In this document: piece after piece, positions 53,132-62,100 of the stretch | Position numbering within the stretch: the stretch's first letter is position 1 | Layout of the letters: each line of letters opens with the position of its first letter | From: an uncultured Bacteroidaceae bacterium | Lineage (GTDB): Bacteria; Bacteroidota; Bacteroidia; Bacteroidales; Bacteroidaceae | DNA length: 64,000 bases | Assembly (NCBI GenBank): GCA_905234735.1 | Contig: CAJOJA010000007.1 | Location: 37,826-101,825 of the forward strand | Direction: 5' to 3' | Notes under the pieces: model-generated | Seen by the model: only the letters and a program-made list of their open reading frames with translations | Databases searched by the model: none | Told to the model about the DNA's origin: nothing | Position numbers and translations under genes: made by a program

Positions 53132-53223
53132 ACCGAAAAAGAAATATCATAATATCAAATACGCTGATTCATAGAGACTTATCTATGATATTTCGTATGA
53201 TATTATGATATTTCTTTTTCGGT
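53132..53223. repeat. Left border palindrome of the VapE cassette (26-bp perfect inverted repeat)
   Basis: Arms 53132-53157 and 53198-53223 are perfect reverse complements around a 40-nt centre. The right arm shares 24 identical bases with the palindrome at 56064-56089. Because it lies between convergent genes, it may also end transcription from both sides. Confidence 0.8.
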
Positions 53224-53225
53224 TT

Positions 53226-55343
53226 TCAGCGTTTTATGACCAGATACTGCTCGCCGTGGGTGGCGTGTTTGTGCAGGATGTCGGGTATGTTGCTGAGCAG
53301 TCGGCCCATGCGGTAGGAAGTGGGCGGACGGAAACTGGCACGCGCACGCTCCTTGATGTAGGTGAGGATGGCGGCAGCCGTCATCCACTCGCCCTGACGG
53401 ACATCGGTTGCCGGGGTGAAGTATTCGTAGAAGAAGTCCTCCTCGCTTGTCCGCTGCTGGAAGCGCTGGTTGTGCTGCATGATGCGGGCGTTCTCCTCGT
53501 CGTCGAACCAGTAGCGGACGCGGTTGTCCAGTTCGTCCATCGCCTGGGCATAGAGTTGCTCGTAGTTGGGTGTCTGGCTGAGGTCGATACGCCCCGTCAC
53601 CTGCACCCCCACGAAACGTCGCGAACCCGTGGGGTCGGTGAGCACGTCGGTCAGGTTGGTGGTGGCGATGAACGAAGCCAGTCGGTGCACGTCCTCGATG
53701 TGCCGCCCGTAGGGCCGTTTCACCTTGACGGCGGGCAGTTGTACGATGTTCTTCAGGAATCCCTCCTGTTTCTTCTGTGAGATGGCATTGAACTCGTCGA
53801 GGTTGATGAGCAGCATCTGCGCCATAGCCAGATGGACACTGCGATCCTCGCCCAGCGAGAGATGGTCGGTGTAGCCCCACGACCGCAGCTCGGGCGGCAG
53901 CAGTTGTCGGCAGAAGGCACTCTTGCCCAACCCCTGTTTGGAGATGAGCAGCGGCACGATGCTGTTGCCGAAGCGTCTGTCCAGGCCACGCCATTGGGCG
54001 ACCATTGCCAGGAACCAGGTGTGGAACCATGCGGCCCACTCCTGGGGCGTGTCGGTGGGCACGGTGTCGGCCAGTGCTCCGATGTGGTCCTTCCCGTCCC
54101 ATTTTCCGCTCTGTCGGAAGAGGTATTCCTCCAGGGGATTGTAGTCGCGTATGCGGGTGGAGTTGATGAACCGGCGCACGTCGCGGTCCCACACGGTGAG
54201 GCCTGCCAGCTGCAGGTCGGTGGTGAAGGTGTTGATGACCTTCTCCGTCACAGCCTGCCAGGGGGTGGGCCACGAGTGGTTGGGGCGGTATTCCACGTAG
54301 CCCATGATGGTGTTCAGGCGGAAACAGTAGCGCGCAGTCATGCGACGGATGATTTGTCGCATGAGTTGTCCCTCACAGGTATCCAGTGCGTTACAGCGTC
54401 CGTGCGACGCAGAAGCCTCGTATGCCGCCCCCACGCTGGCGCGCACGGCGTCCTCCGTCAGGCGCTGTTCGATCCTGAACTTGAAGTGTCGCCAGATGTG
54501 CAGCACGGCCTCCTCTTCGGGTACGCCACGCTGTTGCATCCCGTGGGCCAAGGCCGTCAGGTAGGACTGCATCCACTCATCGCTGTCGTACTCCCCCGTC
54601 GCCGACCGGCCAGCCTCCTCAGCTGTCAGCCGGAAGACGTTCTCGTACACCTCGAATGCCTCCCAGCTCAGTTCCTGCTGCGAGCGCTCGGGTTCGGGCA
54701 GGGACAGCAGGTGGTTGTCGGCCTCGTCCGTCTCAGTGCTGACAGGCGTAGAGGCGATGCGGAAGGGTACGGCCTCGGGGTTCATCAGCGGCTGCGCATC
54801 GTAGGTCATCTTGAACGAGTGTCGGAGCTGCGGTTCCATGCGTGTGACACGCATGCCGAGGATGCCGTCGTAGATGGGCAGGAGACGTTGATAGGCCTGT
54901 TGGTAGAACAGTTCCGCCTCGCTCTCGCTGGCAGGCATGCTCCCCTCGGCAGGTGTCACCCGCACCAGTATCACCACCGACCGCGTGTCCAGTCCGACGA
55001 AGGCGGCCATCGTGCTGGCGGCATCCATCGCTCTGCGTTTCAGGTCCTCGGCCTCCTGCTGCGACGCCAGTTCGCGAACCTCCAGTAAGACCAGCCCGTT
55101 GAAGCGTTTCATGCCCAGCGCGCCATTCTGCTGGCGATGCATTTCCAGGGCAGGAAACACTTCGGCTATCTCGCGATAGAGCGAGGAGGTTTCGGGGTAC
55201 AGCATGTTTGGCGAGTTCTGACGATACTGAAAGACCTGCGACTTGCCGACGTCTGTGGCTATGCGTTCGAACAACAGGCTTGCCTCGCGTGTCTGCACAT
55301 GTTGCACACTTCCCTTCTTTGTCTTGACAATAGTAAATTTCAT
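53226..55343 (-). CDS. VapE/VirE-like P-loop ATPase (virulence-associated E family, DUF3874-type C-terminus)
   Basis: 705 residues. An N-terminal domain (about 1-200) resembles the VirE N-terminal/BT4734 type, including 'LVLLEVRELASQQEAEDLK...GLDTRSVVILVRV'. The C-terminal half is an ATPase with Walker A SKQGLGKS (468-475), Walker B 'LLINLDEF' (Asp516-Glu517), sensor 'TTNLTD' (561-566) and Arg pair 'GSRRF' (573-577), then a small winged-helix-like end. Such proteins are helicase/primase-like and common in phage satellites, plasmids and Bacteroidota capsule loci. It ends 2 bp from the left border palindrome, and a DUF6078-like gene lies upstream. A DNA-replication role for the cassette is an inference. 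Confidence 0.85.
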   Translation of the reverse strand: MKFTIVKTKKGSVQHVQTREASLLFERIATDVGKSQVFQYRQNSPNMLYPETSSLYREIAEVFPALEMHRQQNGALGMKRFNGLVLLEVRELASQQEAEDLKRRAMDAASTMAAFVGLDTRSVVILVRVTPAEGSMPASESEAELFYQQAYQRLLPIYDGILGMRVTRMEPQLRHSFKMTYDAQPLMNPEAVPFRIASTPVSTETDEADNHLLSLPEPERSQQELSWEAFEVYENVFRLTAEEAGRSATGEYDSDEWMQSYLTALAHGMQQRGVPEEEAVLHIWRHFKFRIEQRLTEDAVRASVGAAYEASASHGRCNALDTCEGQLMRQIIRRMTARYCFRLNTIMGYVEYRPNHSWPTPWQAVTEKVINTFTTDLQLAGLTVWDRDVRRFINSTRIRDYNPLEEYLFRQSGKWDGKDHIGALADTVPTDTPQEWAAWFHTWFLAMVAQWRGLDRRFGNSIVPLLISKQGLGKSAFCRQLLPPELRSWGYTDHLSLGEDRSVHLAMAQMLLINLDEFNAISQKKQEGFLKNIVQLPAVKVKRPYGRHIEDVHRLASFIATTNLTDVLTDPTGSRRFVGVQVTGRIDLSQTPNYEQLYAQAMDELDNRVRYWFDDEENARIMQHNQRFQQRTSEEDFFYEYFTPATDVRQGEWMTAAAILTYIKERARASFRPPTSYRMGRLLSNIPDILHKHATHGEQYLVIKR

Positions 55344-55348
55344 ACTTT

Positions 55349-55384
55349 ATTTAATTGATAATTGACAATTGATAATTGATAATT
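55349..55384. repeat. ATTGATAATTGACAATT-type repeat
   Basis: Tandem AATTGATAATT units lie upstream of the VapE-like gene, in the gap after the DUF6078-like gene. Same family as the repeats in the sugar operons. Confidence 0.7.
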
Positions 55385-55457
55385 AAGTCTAAGGGAGTTC
55401 CATACGTGACACCAGCGAGTTCCCACCGTGGGAACTCATCAGTTCCACGTGTGGAAC

Positions 55458-55904
55458 TCAGTCGGTCAACAGGTTGGCGAAGTGAATGGTCGACACGGTG
55501 CGGTCGAAGGTTGGCGGCGTCGTGTAGCCGTAGCGCAGCAGCAGGTCGCCAATCCATGCCTGTTGTGCAGGACTGATGGGGAAGCGACCGTTCCAGTAGC
55601 GATAGTAGGTGCTGTGGCTGCCGAAGTATTGCTCCAGCTCCCGCTTCATGGGACCGAAGTGCCACGGGCTGACCTTGGCCAGCAGTTGTTTCATGCCCCA
55701 GGCCACCGTCACGGGTTGCGTCTCGACGTAGTGGCGGCAGCCCTCGTCGGTGTAGGCCGTGGGCATGATGCAGGGTTGACTGACGACCGTCTTCGGCATA
55801 CGGGCAACCAGCTGTCGGCGCAGGCACGTGTCACCCTTCGGACACCCCTCGCGCAGGCAGACTTCCCAGCCTCGGGGTGCATCGGAATAATTAAAATTGC
55901 TCAT
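55458..55904 (-). CDS. DUF6078-like protein
   Basis: 148 residues. 'WEVCLREGCPKGDTCLRRQL' near the N-terminus has a Cys-x4-Cys-x5-Cys cluster, suggesting metal binding. 'WGMKQLLAKVSPWHFGPMKRELEQYFGSHSTYYRYWNGRFPISPAQQAWI' looks like a helical DNA-binding segment. The family is known from Bacteroidota genomes as DUF6078 and has no assigned function. It is transcribed toward the VapE-like gene, which starts 114 nt downstream of its stop. It may be the regulator or accessory factor of the cassette. Confidence 0.65.
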   Translation of the reverse strand: MSNFNYSDAPRGWEVCLREGCPKGDTCLRRQLVARMPKTVVSQPCIMPTAYTDEGCRHYVETQPVTVAWGMKQLLAKVSPWHFGPMKRELEQYFGSHSTYYRYWNGRFPISPAQQAWIGDLLLRYGYTTPPTFDRTVSTIHFANLLTD

Positions 55905-55979
55905 CTTTTCGTATATTTTCTGGTGTTACTTTTATACCTACAAAGATACGAAATATTTCACGTAAATCCAAATTTTTGA

Positions 55980-56089
55980 CCAAAGAAATATCATAATATC
56001 ATAGAAATATCATAGGAAATATCATTTCATACCTATTTATACATCAAGATGTTATACAAAGAATATGATATTATGATATTTCTTTTTGG
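55980..56089. repeat. Right border palindrome with GAAATATCAT direct repeats
   Basis: Arms 55980-56003 and 56064-56089 pair, with a 2-nt bulge. Inside the left half GAAATATCAT occurs three times at about 55985, 56004 and 56015, an iteron-like spacing. Confidence 0.75.
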
Positions 56090-56160
56090 AAAAATAAGAT
56101 TTTTAAGAAAGATAGAGGAAGATAGAGGACAAATCGAATACTTCAAGACACAGTATCCTT

Positions 56161-56253
56161 GAGGCTATCGACCGATTGCAGAAACATGCTGGTTCCTTGA
56201 CAAAAGAAGAGCTGGAGCAGGATTTCAACTACACCGCCAACCCTAAACAATAA
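56161..56253 (+). pseudogene. Remnant C-terminal coding fragment
   Basis: A short open stretch encodes 'EAIDRLQKHAGSLTKEELEQDFNYTANPKQ' and stops at 56251-56253. It has protein-like composition (amphipathic helix) but no start codon; a stop lies just upstream. It is probably the end of a lost gene, of unknown family. Confidence 0.4.
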
Positions 56254-56304
56254 ACCATACACTCTAAACTAAAATAAATTGCCTATGGGCTAAGATAAAA
56301 TAGA

Positions 56305-56464
56305 TAAAGACATATAGGAAGAAGCGTTTTCCTAAATCGCCAATTGAAGAAAACTGCAAGAGTAAAAGCATGGATGCTCACGCCGATGGCGTGGGCTTTT
56401 ACTCGTTCAAAGCAGTTTGGTGTTTGGCGATACCAGGAAAACGTAGACGAAGTAAGTAGTCCAC
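56305..56464 (+). other. Conserved dispersed element, copy B, with a possible 29-residue peptide
   Basis: Shares the blocks of copy A (50566-50743) in the opposite orientation. AGTAAAAGC and GCTTTTACT extend the central hairpin. From the ATG at 56371 it can encode a 29-residue peptide beginning MDAHADGVGFYSFK and ending KRRRSK. The second hairpin is GGTGT/ATACC, pairing preserved by G-U against copy A. Confidence 0.6.
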
Positions 56465-56841
56465 TATTAAAAAGGAATGTTTGCCGACTTAATGGTATAT
56501 ATACACCCTACTGAAACTCGTCTAAGATTTTGCCTCCCTTAACAAAAATGCCGTTTGGCTCGGATAAACTATCAACTGAGAATCTATCCTTATATTGTCG
56601 GAGGGAAATTTTGATGCAAGTTCTTCACTCGAAGCCTTCCATTTAACGACATCAACAACATCCATAACTTCTTGTTTTTATATTATTTTCACATCAAGAA
56701 AGAAAAATGGACAGCAATGTTTTCTTTTAACCGAAGCAGGCAAGGGCTGATTTGTCGTCCATTCTACCTTAATTTATATTGAAAACAGACTTATTCCACA
56801 AGAAAAACGGGCAGAATGGACGCGATATCATGGAAAAACAT
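56465..56841. other. AT-rich intergenic DNA without a recognised gene
   Basis: I see no convincing coding frame, repeat or RNA here. It joins the accessory region to the efflux operon. Confidence 0.6.
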
Positions 56842-56849
56842 TAACTTTG
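56842..56849 (+). promoter_or_regulatory. Candidate -7 element for the efflux operon
   Basis: TAACTTTG matches TAnnTTTG 84 bp before the first adaptor gene. No exact -33 TTTG is present. Confidence 0.45.
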
Positions 56850-56933
56850 CAGTCAAAAATCTTATTATTGCACAAAAAGAATGTGCGATACCATCGGATT
56901 CCTTATGGGAAATAATTAAAAAGACAAGAAGAA

Positions 56934-58046
56934 ATGAAACATATCCTTTGGGGCATATTGCTGGTGGTGCTTGTCGGCTGTGGCGAAACGTCTCCAGGCT
57001 CGTCGACTAGCCATTTCAAGACGCTGAGGGTGGAGCAGCAGGACCTTACCCAGGACCGCCAATTCACAGCCAGGATCGAGAGCCAGCAGAACATAGACGT
57101 CCGTCCGCTGATTACAGGGATTGTGCAGAAGATCTGCGTGAAGGAGGGAGCTCGCGTGAAGAAAGGCGAGCCGCTGCTCATCATTGACCAGGCTCCCTAC
57201 CTTGCCGCCGTCGATGCTGCCAAGGCTCAGGTCTCCACAGCCCGCGCCGCACTCTCCACGGCACAGCTGAACCTGGAGGGCAAGCAGAAACTCTATGAGC
57301 AGCAGATGGTGGGCGAGTTTGACCTCCGCAGGGCCCGCCATGCCAAGGATGAGGCAGCAGCACAGCTCGAGACTGCTCAGGCAGAGCTGGCTTCGGCACG
57401 CACCAATCTGGACTACACCACCATCTGCAGCCAGGTTGACGGCACAATCAACATTTTGGGGTGCCGCGAAGGCGATCTTGTGGCACCGTCCATGGAATTT
57501 CCTATTGCCGTCATCGCAGCGAACAAACATATCTATGCCTATACCAGTTTGTCGGAGAAAATACTGGTCGAGTTGTTCGCGGAGTATGGTTGCAGCTCTT
57601 CGGAAGAACTGATGCGCAAGCTGCCTGCCGTGAGGCTCTATACCATCTGGGGCGAAGAGCTTCCGCAGCAAGGCCATCTGGATGCCGTCAGCGGAAACGC
57701 GGACATTGCTACTGGAGCAGTCCTGCTGCGTGCATCGTTCGACAATCCTTCGGAACTGTTCCGCAACGGCAGCAATGGATATCTGGTGTTGCCAACCACG
57801 AAACACGGGGTTATTGTCATTCCTCAGGATGCCACCATCCGCATTCAGAACAAGAGCTTCGTCTATCGTGTCGTCGAGGGCAAGGCTGTGTTTACGGAGG
57901 TGAAGGGCAAGCTTTCCTCTGATAAGCAGAGCTTTGTGGTGACCGAGGGTCTCGAGGATGGCGATGTGATCGTTGTCGAGAATGTGGGGCTGGTGACCGA
58001 GGGGATGGCTATTACCCAGGAAAGAGAAGAGAAAGAATCCAAATAA
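56934..58046 (+). CDS. RND efflux periplasmic adaptor lipoprotein (AcrA/MexA type), first copy
   Basis: 370 residues with a lipoprotein signal (LVGC, Cys16). It bridges the inner-membrane RND pump and the outer-membrane channel. The order is standard: beta-barrel start ('QFTARIESQQNIDVRPLITGIVQKI'), lipoyl half ('VKEGARVKKGEPLLIIDQAPY'), a long alpha-hairpin (about 85-145), then lipoyl and membrane-proximal parts with 'GSNGYLVLPTTKHGVIVIPQDAT'. A second adaptor gene follows after 9 nt. The 212-bp segment 57138-57349 is nearly identical to the same part of that gene, suggesting gene conversion. Confidence 0.92.
   Translation: MKHILWGILLVVLVGCGETSPGSSTSHFKTLRVEQQDLTQDRQFTARIESQQNIDVRPLITGIVQKICVKEGARVKKGEPLLIIDQAPYLAAVDAAKAQVSTARAALSTAQLNLEGKQKLYEQQMVGEFDLRRARHAKDEAAAQLETAQAELASARTNLDYTTICSQVDGTINILGCREGDLVAPSMEFPIAVIAANKHIYAYTSLSEKILVELFAEYGCSSSEELMRKLPAVRLYTIWGEELPQQGHLDAVSGNADIATGAVLLRASFDNPSELFRNGSNGYLVLPTTKHGVIVIPQDATIRIQNKSFVYRVVEGKAVFTEVKGKLSSDKQSFVVTEGLEDGDVIVVENVGLVTEGMAITQEREEKESK
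57138..57349 (+). repeat. 212-bp segment shared with the second adaptor gene (58284-58495)
   Basis: The offset is a constant 1,146 bp with no gaps. From 57182 to 57349 I count only about three differences, far fewer than in flanking parts of the two genes. Confidence 0.85.
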
Positions 58047-58055
58047 AAGTCTGTT

Positions 58056-59198
58056 ATGCGTCGAAGACTACACACTATACTCTATTTGGCAGCCGTGCTG
58101 ACTTTTCCGATGCTCTGTACCGGCTGTGGCGAAGAGGCAAGCCAGCAAACGAAGGATTGCTATCGCACTCTGCGGGTGGAACGTCAGGATTATACCCTGT
58201 ACCGCAGTTTTGCCGTGAAGTTAGAAAGCCGGAAAAACATAAGATTGCGCCCGCAAGTCAGCGGCAGGCTGACAAAGATCTACGTGAAGGAGGGTGCCCG
58301 TGTGAAGAAAGGCGAGCCGTTGTTCGTCATTGACCAGGCTCCCTACCTTGCCGCCGTCGATGCTGCCAAGGCTCAGGTCTCCACAGCCCGCGCCGCTCTC
58401 TCCACGGCACAGCTGAACCTGGAGGGCAAGCAGAAGCTCTATGAGCAGCAGATGGTGGGCGAGTATGACCTCCGCAGGGCCCGCCATGCCAAGGAGGAAG
58501 CCAGCGCACAAGTGGAGGCTGCAGAGGCACAGCTGGTCTCGGCACGCACACAGCTGGGCTTTACCACCATCTGCTGTCCCGTGGATGGTGTGATTGGCAT
58601 GATACCCTATCGCGTGGGTGACCTCGTAGATCCCGGCTCTGGCCCCTACCTCACCCTCGCCTCAGAGAGCAATTACATCTATGCCTATGGTGCCCTCTCG
58701 GAGAAAGCATTGTCGGAACTCCTCAGAGACTTCAGCTGCAGCTCCCTCGACGAGCTCCCGACCAAATTGCCCGCCGTCACGCTCTACAGTAACTGGGGCG
58801 AAAAGATGCCCGTGGAAGGGCACATTGATGCCATCAGCGGAACCGTGGAATCCGAGAATGGTGCCACCTACATACGTGCTTCGTTCTTTAATACCACCGA
58901 GATATTCCGCAGCGGCAGCAACGGCTACATCGAGATGCCCTACGTCATGCACGGGGTCATCGTCGTACCGCAGGAAGCCGTGGTGGATATCCATGATAAG
59001 TACCTCGTATATAAAGTAATGGACGGAAAGGCTGTGGAGACAGAGGTGAACGTCCTGCACTACGATGACGGCCAGAACTTTGTGGTGACAGCAGGCCTGG
59101 CTCCGGGCGATGTCATCATTGCCGAGGGAGCCGGATTCGTGACCGACGGAATAGAGGTAACAGAAAAGAAAGAAAAGAAAGGAGGGGAACAATCATGA
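58056..59198 (+). CDS. RND efflux periplasmic adaptor lipoprotein, second copy
   Basis: 380 residues; lipobox CTGC with Cys24. The domain order matches the first copy ('RSFAVKLESRKNIRLRPQVSGRLTKI', lipoyl half, alpha-hairpin, 'GSNGYIEMPYVMHGVIVVPQEAV'). Outside the hairpin and lipoyl segment the two copies are clearly diverged, so they may form a mixed adaptor ring or serve different states of the pump, which is an inference. Its stop overlaps the pump start by 4 nt (59195-59198, ATGA), so the two are translationally coupled. Confidence 0.92.
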   Translation: MRRRLHTILYLAAVLTFPMLCTGCGEEASQQTKDCYRTLRVERQDYTLYRSFAVKLESRKNIRLRPQVSGRLTKIYVKEGARVKKGEPLFVIDQAPYLAAVDAAKAQVSTARAALSTAQLNLEGKQKLYEQQMVGEYDLRRARHAKEEASAQVEAAEAQLVSARTQLGFTTICCPVDGVIGMIPYRVGDLVDPGSGPYLTLASESNYIYAYGALSEKALSELLRDFSCSSLDELPTKLPAVTLYSNWGEKMPVEGHIDAISGTVESENGATYIRASFFNTTEIFRSGSNGYIEMPYVMHGVIVVPQEAVVDIHDKYLVYKVMDGKAVETEVNVLHYDDGQNFVVTAGLAPGDVIIAEGAGFVTDGIEVTEKKEKKGGEQS

Positions 59199-62100
59199 TC
59201 AGTCGTTTCTTTATCACTCGTCCTATCTTCGCCTGTGCCCTCTCGGTGCTCATCCTGCTGGCTGGCATCGTGGGTTATCTCAGTCTGCCCGTGGAGCAGT
59301 TCCCCGATGTTGCTCCGCCCGTTGTCACCATCAGCACGGAGTACACCGGAGCCAGTGCCGAGGCGGTGATGAAAAGTGTGGTCACGCCCCTTGAGGAGGC
59401 CGTCAACGGTGTGGAAGGCATGGAGTATATCACCTCGTCGTCCACCAGCAGCGGCATGGCCACCATCAACGTTACTTTCCGACCTGGTACTGACCCAGAC
59501 CTGGCACAAATACGTATCAAGAATCGTGTGGAGGAGGCCGAGGGCTACCTGCCCACGGAGGTGCTCGATTTGGGCGTGAAGGTGGAGAAGGAGGAGCAGG
59601 GCATGCTGCGCATCATTGCCCTGGAGTGCCCCGACAACCGCTACGACAATGCCTTCATCACCAACTATTTCAATATCAACGTGCAACCACGTCTGCAGCG
59701 CATAGCCGGTGTGGGCAATATCCAGCTGATGGGCAATGTCTACGGCATGCGTATCTGGATGGACCCGAAGAAGATGGCGCAGTACCAGCTGAATCCGGAA
59801 GACATCGTCAACGCCCTGAGTGGACAGAACGTAGAGGCTGCCATCGGCACTCTGGGTGAGGATTCCAAGGGCACCTACCAGTACACGCTGGTGTACAGGG
59901 GACGTCTGGAGAACGAGCAGGAGTTCGAGGATATCGTCGTCAAGACCGATGGTTCCTACGACCTGCGGCTGAGTGACGTGGCACGTGTGGAACTGGGTTC
60001 CGTGAGCTATTCCTGCGACAGCTGGGTCAATTCCCACAATGGCACCGTTGCCATCATCACCCCTGCCACAGGAGCCAACGCCCAACAGGTGAACCACGAG
60101 ATAGACCGCCTGATGGAGGAACTGAAGCCTCATCTGCCAGCGGGGCTGGAGTTCGTGGTACTGCTGGACACCAACGACTTCCTCGATGCCTCGATGAAAG
60201 CGGTGTACAAGACGCTGTTCGAAGCCCTGCTGCTTGTTGTACTCGTGGTGCTGTTCTTCCTGCAGAACTGGCGCGCCACCATCATTCCCTCCGTGAGCAT
60301 CGTGGTCTCGCTGGTGGGTACCTTTGCCTTCATGTATCTCGTGGGCTTCACGCTCAATCTCATCACCCTCTTTGCCCTGGTGCTGGTCATCGGCACCGTG
60401 GTCGACGATGCCATCGTGGTGGTGGAGGCCGTACAGGAGAAGCTGGAAGACCCCACGACAACCTCCGAGCGAGCCACGCACCAGGCTATGCACGGTATCT
60501 CCAACGCCGTCATCACCACCACTGTCGTCTTCATGTGCGTGTTCATCCCCGCTGCATTCATGGGTGGCCTCAGCGGAGCCTACTACCGTCAGTTTGGTCT
60601 GACGATGGCAGTGTCCGTGGCCATCTCCACGTTCTGTGCCCTGACGATGTGCCCTGCCCTGTGTGCCGTGCTGATGAAACCTCGTTCTGCCGAGAACGGG
60701 CAGCAGTCCACCTCGTGGTCCACACGCTTCCGCCATGCCTACAACAGGGGTTTCAGTGCGTTGCTGGGCAAGTACAGCCGTGCGCTGGGATGGCTCTTCC
60801 ATCGCCGCTGGATTGTGTGGGTGCTGACGGCTGTCAGTATCGTCCTGCTGGCCTGGATGCTCCGTACCACCCCCACGGGTTTGGTTCCCGATGAGGACAC
60901 AGGCATCGTCTTCGTCGATATCACCACACCCTCCGGTTCCACTCTGGCACAGACCCAGAAGACCGTGAAGCGGATGTCGGAATTCCTGGAGAATGACCCC
61001 GACGTGCTGGTCACTGGTTCAGTGGCCGGATGGAACATCCTGGGTGGCGACGGACCCAACACCGGACTGGTGATGGGACGCCTGAAGCACTGGGACCAGC
61101 GACAGGGCGACGGCCACGATATAGAAAGCATCTACGACCGCATAGAGGGAGCCACACATCAGGTGAAGAGCGGTTCGATGTTTGTCTTCCTGCTGCCCAC
61201 CGTCTTCGGCTACAGCTACAGCAACAGCGTGGAACTGTATGTTGAGGATTTCGGTGGTGGCTCCATCACCCGGCTCAAGAGCGTGGCCGACGACTTCATG
61301 CGAGCACTGGAAGCACGGCCAGAGATAGAAGAGGTCTATTCGCCCTACGAGGTGAACTATCCGCAATACACCGTCACGGTGAATGCCTCGCTCTGTAAAC
61401 GCTATGGCATCGAGCCTGCCACCGTACTCAGTGTGCTCAACGGCTATATCGGCGGTAACTATGCCTCGCAGTTCAACAGCTTCGGAAAGCTCTATCACGT
61501 CATGCTGCAGGCCGACCCCGGACTGCGTATGTCCAAGGCCGACCTGAATGACATCTATGTCGTCACCCAGAACGGAGCCTACACCCCCATCAACGAACTC
61601 ATCACGCTGAAGAAGACCTATGGCCTCCAGTCAATCAACCGCTTCAACCTCTTCCAGGGCATCAGCGTGGAACTGACACCCGCCGAGGGCTACACCTCCG
61701 GCGATGTCATCAATGCCGTCAGCGAAGTCTCGGCCACCACCCTGCCCCAGGGCTATGGCTATGAGTACACAGGCACAGCCCGCGAGGAGGCCTCCACGTC
61801 GTCGTCAACAGCCTGGGTCTTTGCCATCAGTCTGCTGCTCGTGTTCATCGTTCTCTGCTGCCTCTACGAGAGTCTGCTCATCCCCATGGCCGTCATGCTC
61901 AGCGTGCCCTTCGGACTGCTCGGCAGCTTCCTGTTCATCAACGCAGTAGGGCTGGAGAACAACATCTATATGCAGGTGGGCATCATCATGCTCATCGGCC
62001 TTCTGGCCAAGACGGCAATCCTGATAACGGAATATGCCTGCGAACGTCGGCGTGAGGGGATGAGCATTGTGGATGCTGCCCTCGATGCCTCCAAGGCACG

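Larger units (their letters stand above)
53132..56089. mobile_element. Putative VapE-like cassette with matching border palindromes
   Basis: About 3 kb containing a VapE-like primase/helicase-type ATPase gene and a DUF6078-like gene, both on the minus strand, bounded by near-identical AT-rich palindromes. No integrase or transposase was found. Its status as a mobile or replicating unit is an inference. Confidence 0.5.

Noticed and set aside
53132..53223. Plain bidirectional terminator only
   Set aside because: It could end both convergent transcripts, but the same sequence reappears at 55980-56089, which is not between convergent genes, so a terminator role alone does not explain it.
53832..55088. 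418-codon plus-strand open frame opposite the VapE-like gene
   Set aside because: No recognisable motif, and the minus-strand frame has Walker A, Walker B and a full domain order.
49357..56933. CRISPR array
   Set aside because: The repeats here are inverted, paired or few, with no regular spacer-repeat alternation and no cas genes.
56816..57010. Short plus-strand frame MDAISWKN... overlapping the first adaptor gene start
   Set aside because: It overlaps the lipoprotein signal of the adaptor in another frame and has no support of its own.
59060..60802. 580-codon minus-strand open frame opposite the RND pump
   Set aside because: It is His/Gln/Gly-rich with no domain pattern and lies opposite a well-conserved pump whose motifs are intact; it arises from codon bias.
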